From M50B91 sp964526665 (lineage in GTDB: Bacteria; Patescibacteriota; Gracilibacteria; UBA4473): 25,808 nucleotides of DNA. Each line of letters opens with the position of its first letter. Position 1 is the first letter of the stretch. The stretch lies in NCBI GenBank assembly GCA_964526665.1, contig CAZGJL010000012.1, forward strand, positions 1-25,808, written 5' to 3'. The notes under the pieces are model-generated. The model made no database searches. It was not told the origin of the DNA and saw nothing but the letters and a program-made list of their open reading frames with translations. Both the position numbers and the translations under genes were made by a program. Below, piece after piece: positions 16,951 through 23,807 of this stretch.

Positions 16951-16964
16951 CTATTGTTCAATAG
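16951..16964. promoter_or_regulatory. Small inverted repeat in the elp3/small-protein divergent spacer
   Basis: CTATTG and CAATAG, separated by TT, lie in the 103-bp spacer between the divergent genes starting at 16878 and 16982. It could be an operator, but a 6-bp arm in AT-rich DNA can arise by chance. Confidence 0.2.
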
Positions 16965-16981
16965 AATTAATCCTTTATAAA

Positions 16982-17227
16982 ATGTCTCTTCAACGAAAAG
17001 ATGAAAAAATAAAGCCAACCCCTGCCGAAATAGCTCTCAAGTCCACTCCTTTTAATGAATGTGCTAAACAATTCGAAGAAGACGTTTTGGAAACACAAAA
17101 AAGAATTGAGGAAAAAATGGTCGCAAAAGAAAAGACACAACCTCAGGGTAGTAATAACGATCAACAGTCAATAGCAGATGAAACATCTGCCTTTTTACAA
17201 GAAGCAGATCCATCTGATATAGATTAA
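16982..17227 (+). CDS. Small charged protein, hypothetical
   Basis: Eighty-one residues, hydrophilic and mostly helical, rich in Lys, Glu and Gln (KQFEEDVLETQKRIEEKM in the middle), with an acidic C-terminus (DETSAFLQEADPSDID). There is no signal or membrane segment. It is preferred over the opposite frame, which would be a Phe/Cys-rich improbable protein. A TAGAAT box at 16962-16967 could serve as -10. Its TAA stop shares the TTAA at 17224-17227 with the stop of the convergent gene. The family is not recognised. Confidence 0.6.
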   Translation: MSLQRKDEKIKPTPAEIALKSTPFNECAKQFEEDVLETQKRIEEKMVAKEKTQPQGSNNDQQSIADETSAFLQEADPSDID

Positions 17228-17835
17228 TCACGCGTCTTCAGCTCCCACGAGTCCAAGATATACGAAAGCATAAATCCTTCTGTTTCCTTTATAGAAATGA
17301 GCGGGATTTCTTTTTCTTTTGCAAAGGCAATTGTTTTTGGTGATGGAGACCGATCTCCTCCGTACAGAATCCCTTGAGAAGGAAGAGAGAAAAATTCTGG
17401 TAATCGGTTCTTTGTCATCATCCACCAATCAGAAGAAAATGGGACTCCTGCGGCCACAGCTATTGCTTTCTCTTTTTCTGAAAAATCATTCCCGATCCAC
17501 CACGACACTTGCTCAGAACACTTTAACCGAACGAGATTGGGAGAAACTCGTTGAATCACAAAATCTGGTCCCATGAGCGCTTCTCCCTCTGGGATACTCC
17601 ATATATCACGTACTTCTGTTTGAGAAAAAAACGGAAGCATCCCGCGAATAATAGATTTTGCTCGGGGTGACTCTATTCGTCCCATTCCAAAAATATATTC
17701 GCTTGGAGTACGAAATAATATTAATTCACTTTCTACGAAAATTCGTGGTGATGTAATGCGTGCTACTTGATATTCACGAAACAAAAAAAAGCATAACAGC
17801 GCTAATACTCCTGCTGGAACGATCCATTTCTTCAT
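17224..17835 (-). CDS. Membrane-anchored protein, possible degenerate ComEC-type MBL domain
   Basis: A 203-residue product with an N-terminal membrane helix (4-19). The remainder follows the order of segments of the ComEC C-terminal metallo-beta-lactamase domain. LILFRTPSEYIFGMGR (38-53) sits where the family has an ILIRTPxGxxxLIDxG strand; MLPFFSQTEVRDIWS (66-80) matches the LPYLRxxGIRxID segment; VSWWIGNDF (110-118) matches LLTGD; and SPSPKTIAFAKEKEIPLISI (163-182) plus GFMLSYILDSWELKT (187-201) match the terminal HPSPxxLxxLxxxGIxVxxT and WxxxT segments. The HxHxDH zinc motif and the HHGS motif are missing, so it would be a pseudoenzyme. This assignment rests on reading by eye and is tentative. 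The ATG overlaps the TAA of the upstream gene by one base, which indicates coupling. Confidence 0.7.
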   Translation of the reverse strand: MKKWIVPAGVLALLCFFLFREYQVARITSPRIFVESELILFRTPSEYIFGMGRIESPRAKSIIRGMLPFFSQTEVRDIWSIPEGEALMGPDFVIQRVSPNLVRLKCSEQVSWWIGNDFSEKEKAIAVAAGVPFSSDWWMMTKNRLPEFFSLPSQGILYGGDRSPSPKTIAFAKEKEIPLISIKETEGFMLSYILDSWELKTRD

Positions 17836-18992
17836 TATTGAAATATTGAATCAACGTCTGGTTTTTCCTCAGTTGGTACTGGTGGCTCTTCTTTGATTTC
17901 TGTCACTTCCCCTGGAATATCTGTAAACGTCGTGGGATCTGGCATCGGTTGTCCCTGTTGTACATGATGTACTACGTGTACTACTTTCACTGTTTGCTGT
18001 GCCTGAGGTTGTTCTTTTGGTTGCTGAACAGCAAGTTCTTTTGAAGACTCCATTGATTCCTCCACTTCTCCTTTTTCTTCCGCTGCATCTGCTGCACGAA
18101 ATACTTGAAACGCTCGATACCAAAAAGATATCGCAAACACCTCTAAAATAGAGGTCAAATATCCTGTCCCCGCAATAAGGAAAAGAGAAATAATTCCTGC
18201 AAAAGCTAAAAATATTGAATAGAAATTTGATGTCGCAAAATAAGTTCCCACCGCGACCAACCCCAGCGGAACACCAATGATAACCAAGGCGTTTACTACT
18301 ACGCGCAAACTCACCAAAATCATTACCAAAAACAGACTCACTGTTTTTCCAAAATGAAGAAATACCAATCCAATACTATGTGTCATTGATTTAAAAAATT
18401 CTTGTTTTTCACATACAAGAAAAAATGGCATAAAAATTAAGAAGAAATGCGCAAAAATAGACATGACTCCCAATATAATCAGAGACGGTACTACCAGAGA
18501 AAAGTATGTATCTCCTCCATGGGTATAACGATAAAAAGATACCGCATAAAACATTATTGATAGGAAGGAAAAAGGCATCAATACTGCATGATACTCTAAC
18601 AATTTAATAAAGTGTGTGTGTCCTTCAAATACTTTTTTTCGAAGAGAAAGACGCCGTTCCGGTTGCTCGAATTTCTGACGAATAGAAAGGATTAATGTGG
18701 CATGAATCCATGGTTGCAAAACAAAAAGAAGCAATGATCCCAATATAACAAACGTGATAACGAGCCAAAGTAATCCAGAATCCTGCACAGCAGAAAACGA
18801 TGTTCCAATAATTTCAAATGTTTTTCCGTGCTCAATCCATCCAAATTCTTCCCCTGCAAAAGCATACTGCCACGCAATTTCGGCAATAAACATTATAATG
18901 AACGCCACACTAGGAGCGAAGACAAACCAAGTTAATTTTTTGGTCGAAGTAGTCAACGACCACGCCTCGGCAAGAATCCGAACATATCTCAT
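17835..18992 (-). CDS. Polytopic membrane protein with Pro/Gln-rich cytoplasmic tail
   Basis: A 385-residue product from ATG 18992. A longer frame from 19088 is possible, but it would overlap the divergent gene, and a promoter with a perfect TTGACA lies exactly where a start at 18992 needs it. The first 300 residues contain about six to seven membrane spans. From about residue 305 the protein becomes hydrophilic: an acidic helix (AADAAEEKGEVEESMESSKE), then Gln/Pro/Val/His-rich low-complexity sequence with an HVVHHVQQ run and a final PVPTEEKPDVDSIFQ. No enzyme motif is visible and no family is recognised. It forms an operon with the MBL-like gene at 17224-17835 (TAATG overlap). Confidence 0.8.
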   Translation of the reverse strand: MRYVRILAEAWSLTTSTKKLTWFVFAPSVAFIIMFIAEIAWQYAFAGEEFGWIEHGKTFEIIGTSFSAVQDSGLLWLVITFVILGSLLLFVLQPWIHATLILSIRQKFEQPERRLSLRKKVFEGHTHFIKLLEYHAVLMPFSFLSIMFYAVSFYRYTHGGDTYFSLVVPSLIILGVMSIFAHFFLIFMPFFLVCEKQEFFKSMTHSIGLVFLHFGKTVSLFLVMILVSLRVVVNALVIIGVPLGLVAVGTYFATSNFYSIFLAFAGIISLFLIAGTGYLTSILEVFAISFWYRAFQVFRAADAAEEKGEVEESMESSKELAVQQPKEQPQAQQTVKVVHVVHHVQQGQPMPDPTTFTDIPGEVTEIKEEPPVPTEEKPDVDSIFQ

Positions 18993-19000
18993 CAGGTGCA

Positions 19001-19028
19001 ATTTTCGCGAAATATACCATAATGTCAA
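19001..19028 (-). promoter_or_regulatory. Leaderless promoter of the 17835-18992 operon
   Basis: On the minus strand a perfect TTGACA (19028-19023), a 16-nt spacer and GAAAAT (19006-19001), ending 8 nt before ATG 18992. It lies back to back with the por promoter at 19041-19068. Confidence 0.55.
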
Positions 19029-19040
19029 GTCCTGGAGGGG

Positions 19041-19068
19041 TTGAAAAAACATTTTACGAGCGTACACT
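19041..19068 (+). promoter_or_regulatory. Leaderless promoter of the por operon
   Basis: TTGAAA at 19041-19046, a 16-nt spacer and TACACT at 19063-19068, ending 7 nt before ATG 19076. It supports 19076 rather than 19022 as the start. Confidence 0.5.
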
Positions 19069-19075
19069 TCGAGTA

Positions 19076-20026
19076 ATGAATCTTCCAAAAAACTTTTCTC
19101 TCCGATGGCATTCCCGTGCTGGGCAAGGTGCTGTTAGCGCTGCACAGTTTTTTTCTGAAGCAATGATTGGACTTGGCAATGAAAGCATGTCTTTCCCCTC
19201 ATTTGGAGCCGAAAAGCGTGGTGCTCCCGTAGAGGTGTTCAATCGCACTGCACAGAAAATGATTGATGATTCATCACAACCACGAGAAATTGATGCTGTG
19301 ATTCTCTTGGAACCCTCTCTCATTGGGGCTGAATTATCTCATGAATATGTTCTTTCTGGACTTAATCAGTCTGGATTTTTGATTATTAATACAGAAAAAA
19401 CTGATATGAGCGACTTTCATAAAAAATTTGGAGGAACCATCTTTTATATACCCGCAACTCAAATCGCATTTGAAACCGTTGGAAGAAATGTACCAAATGT
19501 AGCTACTGTAGGGGCATTGGTAAAAATATTAGAATTGGATAAAAAGAAAATCCGACTCATGCTCGAAAAACATTTATCTGCTGTATTTCCTCAAAAAATT
19601 GTGGACAAAAATCTCACAGGATTTGATCGTGGATATAAGGAAGTCAAAGAAGTATCTGGTACAACCGGAAAAATGATTAACCCTCGTCCTCCATCTAAAG
19701 GAGATTCTTGGAAAAATTTATCTGAAGCGGCCGTACTTCCTGGAGGAAGTTCTGCTGAATATCATCCCGGAAACTGGCTCCCCGACCAAAAACTTCTTTT
19801 TGTTCCTGAAAACTGCATTCAGTGTGGAATATGTTGGGCTGTCTGCCCAGATGATGCCATTGTGCATGATAAAACGGGAAAAATGATCGGTATTGACCAA
19901 GATGCTTGTAAGCGCTGTGGACTCTGTGTTCGCGCCTGTAGTGCTAATAAAATGGCACAAGGAAATGCCGAAAAAGAATCTCTCCTTATGGAAGAAGTTT
20001 CAGCCGCAGAACATGAAAAATTTTAA
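19076..20026 (+). CDS. porG: Pyruvate/2-oxoacid:ferredoxin oxidoreductase, fused gamma-delta subunit
   Basis: A 316-residue product from ATG 19076. The 54 upstream bases of open frame would add an N-terminus absent from the family and contain the promoter. Residues 1-185 are the gamma subunit (RWHSRAGQGAVSAAQFFSEA, then SFGAEKRGAPVEVF). Residues about 235-300 are the delta ferredoxin subunit with two 4Fe-4S sites, CIQCGICWAVCP and CKRCGLCVRACS. With alpha and beta subunits it oxidises pyruvate to acetyl-CoA and passes electrons to ferredoxin in the cytoplasm. Gamma and delta are separate genes in many archaea; the fusion is known in some bacteria. porA follows after 3 bp, so the two are one operon. 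Confidence 0.92.
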   Translation: MNLPKNFSLRWHSRAGQGAVSAAQFFSEAMIGLGNESMSFPSFGAEKRGAPVEVFNRTAQKMIDDSSQPREIDAVILLEPSLIGAELSHEYVLSGLNQSGFLIINTEKTDMSDFHKKFGGTIFYIPATQIAFETVGRNVPNVATVGALVKILELDKKKIRLMLEKHLSAVFPQKIVDKNLTGFDRGYKEVKEVSGTTGKMINPRPPSKGDSWKNLSEAAVLPGGSSAEYHPGNWLPDQKLLFVPENCIQCGICWAVCPDDAIVHDKTGKMIGIDQDACKRCGLCVRACSANKMAQGNAEKESLLMEEVSAAEHEKF

Positions 20027-20029
20027 ACA

Positions 20030-21190
20030 ATGAATATAAAAATCACAACGCGTACGGAAAAATCTCTCGATGGAAATCATGCTGTTGCAGAGGCCCTTCG
20101 ACAAATAAATCCTGATGTTTTTGGATTCTATCCTATTACTCCAACGAGTTATATCGGAGAATCTTTTTCCAAAGCGGTCGCCAATGGAGATGTCGAAACT
20201 GAATACGTGTGCGCCGAATCAGAACACGCTGCTATGTCTATTTGTGTCGGTGCCGCTGCTGCTGGAGGACGCGCAGTGAGTGCGACAGCGAGCCAAGGAT
20301 TGATTCTTATGGCAGAAGTTCTCTGGAATGCGAGCGGAATGCGTTTGCCTATTGTGGCAATAAATGGAAATCGAGCCCTCTCTGCACCACTCTCAATCCA
20401 TTGTTCGCACGACGATGCGTATGCTATTCGTGATGCTGGCTGGATTCAGCTCTTTGCTGAAAACCCCCAAGAAGCATATGACCTCACTTTATGCGCCTTT
20501 TCTATTGCTGAAGCGAAGAATGTTCGTACGCCATTAATGATGGGAATGGATTGTTTTTTGACCACCCATACTACAGTAAAAGTGCAACTTGAAAGCGACA
20601 AAGATGTGCAAAAGTTTATTGGAGATATTGTCCCGGGAAATTCCCTTTTTGATTTAAAAAACCCAAAATCATTTGGAACGTTTGCAAAACCAGACACGTA
20701 TCAAGAATTTAAATATGCACAGCTTCAGGGACAACTCAATGCCTTGGAACGAGCAGAAACTGTTTTTTCTGATTTTGAGAAAAAATTTGGACGACTTGGT
20801 GGTGGATTAGTGACAAAGGAAGGAAATGGGAAACTTGCCGTTGTTTGTCTTGGTGCAATTGCGGGAACGGTAAGAGAAATTGTTAAAAATCGCGATGATA
20901 TCGCCCTTGTTCGCCCACGAATGTTCCGTCCTTTCCCCGTAAAAGTTCTCCAAGAGCAACTAAAAGACTTTGACCAAATCCTCGTACTCGACAGAAATAG
21001 TCAATGTGGCGCACAATTCGCTCCTCTTGCTATGGAAATCAAGGCACTTGGCCTCAAGGGAGAAGTTAAAAATGTTGTCTTTGGTCTTGGTTCTCGAGAA
21101 ACAAATGCTGATGATATTGAAGAATTTATTAATAATTTCGAAAAGCTTCCCAGTGACATGCCAAGTTGGTGCAACCTGCGCGGGGAGTGA
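20030..21190 (+). CDS. porA: Pyruvate/2-oxoacid:ferredoxin oxidoreductase, alpha subunit
   Basis: A 386-residue subunit. Typical motifs: DGNHAVAEALRQINPDVFGF (14-33), YPITPTSYIGE with the substrate-contacting ITPT loop, ESEHAAMSICVGAAAAGGRA (63-82), SATASQGLILMAEVLWNASG, and the second domain ending PRMFRPFP then VLDRNSQCGAQFAPL. Length is normal for the four-subunit enzyme. The thiamine pyrophosphate-binding beta subunit, usually the next gene, is absent: the stop is followed by a 35-bp heptad repeat and then an unrelated DUF4349 gene. The 2-oxoacid specificity cannot be fixed by reading alone, but pyruvate is most likely. Confidence 0.93.
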   Translation: MNIKITTRTEKSLDGNHAVAEALRQINPDVFGFYPITPTSYIGESFSKAVANGDVETEYVCAESEHAAMSICVGAAAAGGRAVSATASQGLILMAEVLWNASGMRLPIVAINGNRALSAPLSIHCSHDDAYAIRDAGWIQLFAENPQEAYDLTLCAFSIAEAKNVRTPLMMGMDCFLTTHTTVKVQLESDKDVQKFIGDIVPGNSLFDLKNPKSFGTFAKPDTYQEFKYAQLQGQLNALERAETVFSDFEKKFGRLGGGLVTKEGNGKLAVVCLGAIAGTVREIVKNRDDIALVRPRMFRPFPVKVLQEQLKDFDQILVLDRNSQCGAQFAPLAMEIKALGLKGEVKNVVFGLGSRETNADDIEEFINNFEKLPSDMPSWCNLRGE

Positions 21191-21196
21191 TTTCCC

Positions 21197-21231
21197 GCAT
21201 TTGAAGTTTGTAGTTTGATAATTGAAGTTTG
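21197..21231 (-). repeat. 35-bp heptad element, copy 3
   Basis: On the minus strand: CAAACTT, CAATTAT, CAAACTA, CAAACTT, CAAATGC. It starts 7 bp after the porA stop, in the place where porB would be expected. It is closest to the copy inside elp3 (15599). Confidence 0.8.
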
Positions 21232-21306
21232 TCTTCGCAACTCCATTTTCGTGACTTTTCCAAATATTTTCCGTAAAACTTCTTTGAACTCTTTATCCCT
21301 ATTAAA

Positions 21307-22296
21307 ATGAATCAACATTGTTCATTCCGTTCTCGTGTAAAACGTTCGATCCGATGGGTCGGAAAAAATTTAATTCTCTCTGTTGCTATTGTTGCAGGAG
21401 TAATCGCTCTCTGGCCTAGTCATTCGCCAGGTTTGTATTTTGCAAAGAATGTCATGATGGAACAAGCCTCCTTTAGTATGGATCATGCTGAAAGTGAATC
21501 TATGCCGATGATGAGGAAAAGCATGGGACGTAGCGGAGGAGATATGGAACGAATGATTATGCCTGAACCAGTTTTTGCTGATGATTTTGCTCCCGAAGCA
21601 GAAGATCGAAAGATTGTTCGTAATGCGTCATTGCAGATAGAAGTTCCTGACACTGAAGCTGCGCGAAAAGATGTAGAACGAAAAATAGCTTTGTTCAAGG
21701 GACATATTACAAATCTTCACTCATACGAAGTGCGAATGGGTGTTTTGTCATACAATCTTACTATTCGCGTTCCTGCACAGAATTTACCAGAAGTTATGGA
21801 AGAACTTATCTCTCTGGGAATAAAAAAATCTGAATCAATTAATGAGCAGGATATTACTGCTCAATACATAGATACCGAAAGTCGATTGAAAAACTTAGAA
21901 GTCCGTCGAGACCGACTTCGCGAACTCATGGATCGTAAAACCGATAATCTTGCTGACGTTCTTCAGATTGATCGAGAACTTTCATCTGTACAACAACAAA
22001 TCGAGAACCACGAACGAACACTTCGACGTAACGACGTGAATGTTGCATTCTCAACAGTGAATCTTTCTCTTCAGCCTGAACCACAGATTGGAGACTTTAG
22101 CTCTCCTGAATGGACGGTGAAAAAATCATGGAAACATTCCGTAAATGACCTCATTTCATCACTCAAAGATATATTTGATAGCGGACTTCGAATTATTATA
22201 TTTGCTCCAATATGGATACCAATTCTCTTGATTCTCTGGGCAATTCAGCGATTTATTCGCCGACGAATCTGCTGCCCAATTCAGTTTAAAAAATAA
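21307..22296 (+). CDS. DUF4349 membrane protein
   Basis: A 329-residue protein with an N-terminal membrane helix (about 20-37), a Met/Ser-rich linker (residues 48-85) and a DUF4349 domain from about residue 98: RKIVRNASLQIEVPDTEAAR, then a beta-strand part (LSYNLTIRVPAQNLPEVMEEL). A long coiled coil follows (about 190-245, ESRLKNLEVRRDRLRELMDR and DRELSSVQQQIENHERTL), then VNVAFSTVNLSLQPEP and a second membrane helix near 296-318 with a basic end. The family is of unknown function and is exported or membrane-bound in many bacteria. No clear promoter or ribosome site is seen at the start. A terminator follows at 22318. Confidence 0.9.
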   Translation: MNQHCSFRSRVKRSIRWVGKNLILSVAIVAGVIALWPSHSPGLYFAKNVMMEQASFSMDHAESESMPMMRKSMGRSGGDMERMIMPEPVFADDFAPEAEDRKIVRNASLQIEVPDTEAARKDVERKIALFKGHITNLHSYEVRMGVLSYNLTIRVPAQNLPEVMEELISLGIKKSESINEQDITAQYIDTESRLKNLEVRRDRLRELMDRKTDNLADVLQIDRELSSVQQQIENHERTLRRNDVNVAFSTVNLSLQPEPQIGDFSSPEWTVKKSWKHSVNDLISSLKDIFDSGLRIIIFAPIWIPILLILWAIQRFIRRRICCPIQFKK

Positions 22297-22317
22297 CGGC
22301 TTAAAACTCTATACCAT

Positions 22318-22351
22318 AAAAAACCTCTGCTCAAGTGAGTAGAGGTTTTTT
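22318..22351. terminator. Bidirectional terminator
   Basis: AAAAAACCTCTGCTC and GAGTAGAGGTTTTTT form a 15-bp stem with one G-T pair and a 4-nt loop AAGT, with A- and T-runs at the ends. It lies between the convergent DUF4349 gene and the 118-residue protein gene. Confidence 0.9.
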
Positions 22352-22365
22352 GCTTGATGGATCGA

Positions 22366-22722
22366 TTACATTTCTTCATAAAATTCCAGGATATTCCTTA
22401 TCTTTTCAGAAAGAAACTTTTCTAACGTTATAATTCTTAAGTTAACTCCTTTCACGGGACCAAAAAAAACATTTCCACTAATAGCCATATTCCCACCAGG
22501 GTAAGCTTCTATCAAAACAAAGTGTTGTTTTCTTTCTTCTATGGGATATTGCTTAAATTTTTTTGTCACATGATTAATTATTTTTTCAGGAGATGGGTGC
22601 ATTTGTGCCGCTTCACAAAGAGAAACTATTTTTTCATTTTCTGTGCCTAGCTTCTGAAGAATTTTTTTCAATATCTGTTGATTATTTCCTGTAAAAATAA
22701 CAATAAAGTTTGCTGTTACCAT
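22366..22722 (-). CDS. Hypothetical protein, 118 residues
   Basis: A small soluble-looking alpha/beta protein, starting MVTANFIVIFTGNNQQILKK. It has a first hydrophobic strand, a Lys-rich helix, a central CEAAQMHPSPEKIINHVTKKF segment, a second strand (HFVLIEAYPGG), a third region (NVFFGPVKGVNLRIITLE) and a C-terminal helix ending EEM. No motif is recognised. An AAGGGA about 12 nt upstream of the ATG is a poor ribosome site. It shares a bidirectional terminator with the DUF4349 gene. Composition and length support a real gene. Confidence 0.65.
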   Translation of the reverse strand: MVTANFIVIFTGNNQQILKKILQKLGTENEKIVSLCEAAQMHPSPEKIINHVTKKFKQYPIEERKQHFVLIEAYPGGNMAISGNVFFGPVKGVNLRIITLEKFLSEKIRNILEFYEEM

Positions 22723-22914
22723 AATAATTTTTTCCCTTCTTTTTTAAATATTAATTTTAATTTATAGTGAATAATTGCTCATGAATTCATGCAAAATGCA
22801 CAACCAATTACTCACCGCTCTCAATCGATCTATCAAACAACATGCCACGCTCAAATGAAATCATTTTTACGCAGACGTTCACCTTTTAGGTCTTTTTGGG
22901 GATTACGTCAAGTC

Positions 22915-22942
22915 TTCACCAAAATAAAAAATCTGCTACGCT
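22915..22942 (+). promoter_or_regulatory. Leaderless promoter of the holB-like gene
   Basis: TTCACC at 22915-22920, a 16-nt spacer and TACGCT at 22937-22942, preceded by TGC (extended -10) and ending 7 nt before ATG 22950. Between 22743 and 22914 I see only AT-rich DNA, a 12-bp palindrome and a 20-codon frame at 22796-22858. Confidence 0.4.
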
Positions 22943-22949
22943 CCCGGAG

Positions 22950-23687
22950 ATGCAACTCCCTGAAAAAATCGAACGATGGGTTTCTGCAGGTGTTGTTCCT
23001 CAACGTCTGTTGCTTACTGGCCGTGAGGATTCCTGGGATATTGCACTTGAAGTTGCAGCACGGATTCAAGGTGCGTCAATAAACCAGCTCAAGGCTGGAC
23101 TTCATGCCGACACACTCGTACTCCCCGATGAGGGAACTTTTAAAATCGGAGATGATAAAACTTCCGATTCCAAAACTATTCGTGGAATGATTCGCTGGGC
23201 ACACCAGAAGCCAACCGCTCCCTGGCGTATTGTTGTCTTTGAAAACTTTGAACGAACGTTTCATGCCGCAGTTCATGCGACATTGAAATTACTAGAAGAA
23301 CCCCCTACTCGGACTCTTTTTATTATGACTACAGAAAACCCGTATCGCCTTCTCGATACTGTTTTGTCTCGTGTGACACTTGTTCGGCTTCCCCATGAAG
23401 ACAAAGATTTTGAATTGAATGATGATATTCAACAATTCTTAAAAGGCAGTGATTTATTAGCAAAGTTTGAACAAATTGAGACTCTTGATAAAGAAACTCG
23501 TGGAGGAGAAAAAATTGATCGTACGCCCGTAATAACCTGGCTCGATCTTTGCATTGCTCACGCTCGCGGATTACGACATTTACGATATACATTAGAACTT
23601 CTTCTTGATGCCAGAAATTCAATCGAGGGAAATATGAATATCCGATTTACACTAGAACGACTTGCACTACATTTGACAGAAAAATAA
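22950..23687 (+). CDS. holB: DNA polymerase III delta'-like clamp-loader subunit
   Basis: A 245-residue product from ATG 22950. A TTG at 22896 in the same frame is less likely, since the promoter lies between the two. It is a shortened AAA+ protein of the delta'/HolB type: LLLTG (20-24) stands where the Walker A loop would be but lacks the GKT. SKTIRGMIRWAHQKPTAPWR (74-93) and VVFENFERTFHAAVHATLKL (95-114) correspond to the helix and degenerate Walker B region. LLEEPPTRTLFIMTTENPYR (114-133) and LLDTVLSRV (134-142) are the delta' sensor and SRC-like region, here with SRV. In the clamp loader, delta' supports loading of the sliding clamp without hydrolysing ATP. The neighbour yaaT is also the holB neighbour in Bacillus, which supports the call. 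Confidence 0.88.
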   Translation: MQLPEKIERWVSAGVVPQRLLLTGREDSWDIALEVAARIQGASINQLKAGLHADTLVLPDEGTFKIGDDKTSDSKTIRGMIRWAHQKPTAPWRIVVFENFERTFHAAVHATLKLLEEPPTRTLFIMTTENPYRLLDTVLSRVTLVRLPHEDKDFELNDDIQQFLKGSDLLAKFEQIETLDKETRGGEKIDRTPVITWLDLCIAHARGLRHLRYTLELLLDARNSIEGNMNIRFTLERLALHLTEK

Positions 23688-23691
23688 GATG

Positions 23692-23726
23692 CAAACTGCA
23701 ATCTAGAAACTTCAAACTACAAATTT
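23692..23726 (+). repeat. 35-bp heptad element, copy 4
   Basis: CAAACTG, CAATCTA, GAAACTT, CAAACTA, CAAATTT. It starts 5 bp after the stop of the holB-like gene and forms an inverted pair with copy 5, 5 bp away. Confidence 0.75.
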
Positions 23727-23731
23727 TTTCC

Positions 23732-23766
23732 ATATTTGAAGATTGTAGATTGAAGGTTGAAGGTTG
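23732..23766 (-). repeat. 35-bp heptad element, copy 5
   Basis: On the minus strand: CAACCTT, CAACCTT, CAATCTA, CAATCTT, CAAATAT. It is inverted relative to copy 4, so the pair can fold into an imperfect hairpin. It ends 6 bp before the -35 box of yaaT. Confidence 0.75.
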
Positions 23767-23772
23767 AACACA

Positions 23773-23800
23773 TTGACCTTTCCTCGAAATCTGCCACAAT
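23773..23800 (+). promoter_or_regulatory. Leaderless promoter of yaaT-purB
   Basis: TTGACC at 23773-23778, a 16-nt spacer and CACAAT at 23795-23800 with a TGC extension, ending 7 nt before ATG 23808. This supports the ATG over an upstream in-frame TTG at 23757, which lies inside repeat copy 5. Confidence 0.55.
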
Positions 23801-23807
23801 TCGAGCG

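Noticed and set aside
19022..19088. Overlapping divergent starts (19022 plus strand, 19088 minus strand)
   Set aside because: Both upstream extensions lack family similarity and contain the promoters that serve the internal starts 19076 and 18992.
21232..21318. Minus-strand frame starting MLIHFNRDKEFKEVLRKIFG, running through the heptad repeat into the antisense of porA
   Set aside because: The first 30 residues look protein-like, but most of the frame is antisense to porA and there is no ribosome site or terminator. It could be a relic of a gene end, but the evidence is too thin.
22780..22791. Perfect 12-bp palindrome CATGAATTCATG
   Set aside because: It is not extended by its flanks, not near a recognisable promoter and not repeated in the window; it could be chance in AT-rich DNA.
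22789..23082. 97-codon plus-strand frame overlapping the start of holB
   Set aside because: Its composition (many Arg, Ser, Cys) is improbable and its larger part is the wrong frame of holB, which has clear family motifs.
10976..23766. CRISPR-like array formed by the heptad repeats
   Set aside because: The copies are kilobases apart or in inverted pairs, with no regular spacers and no cas genes.
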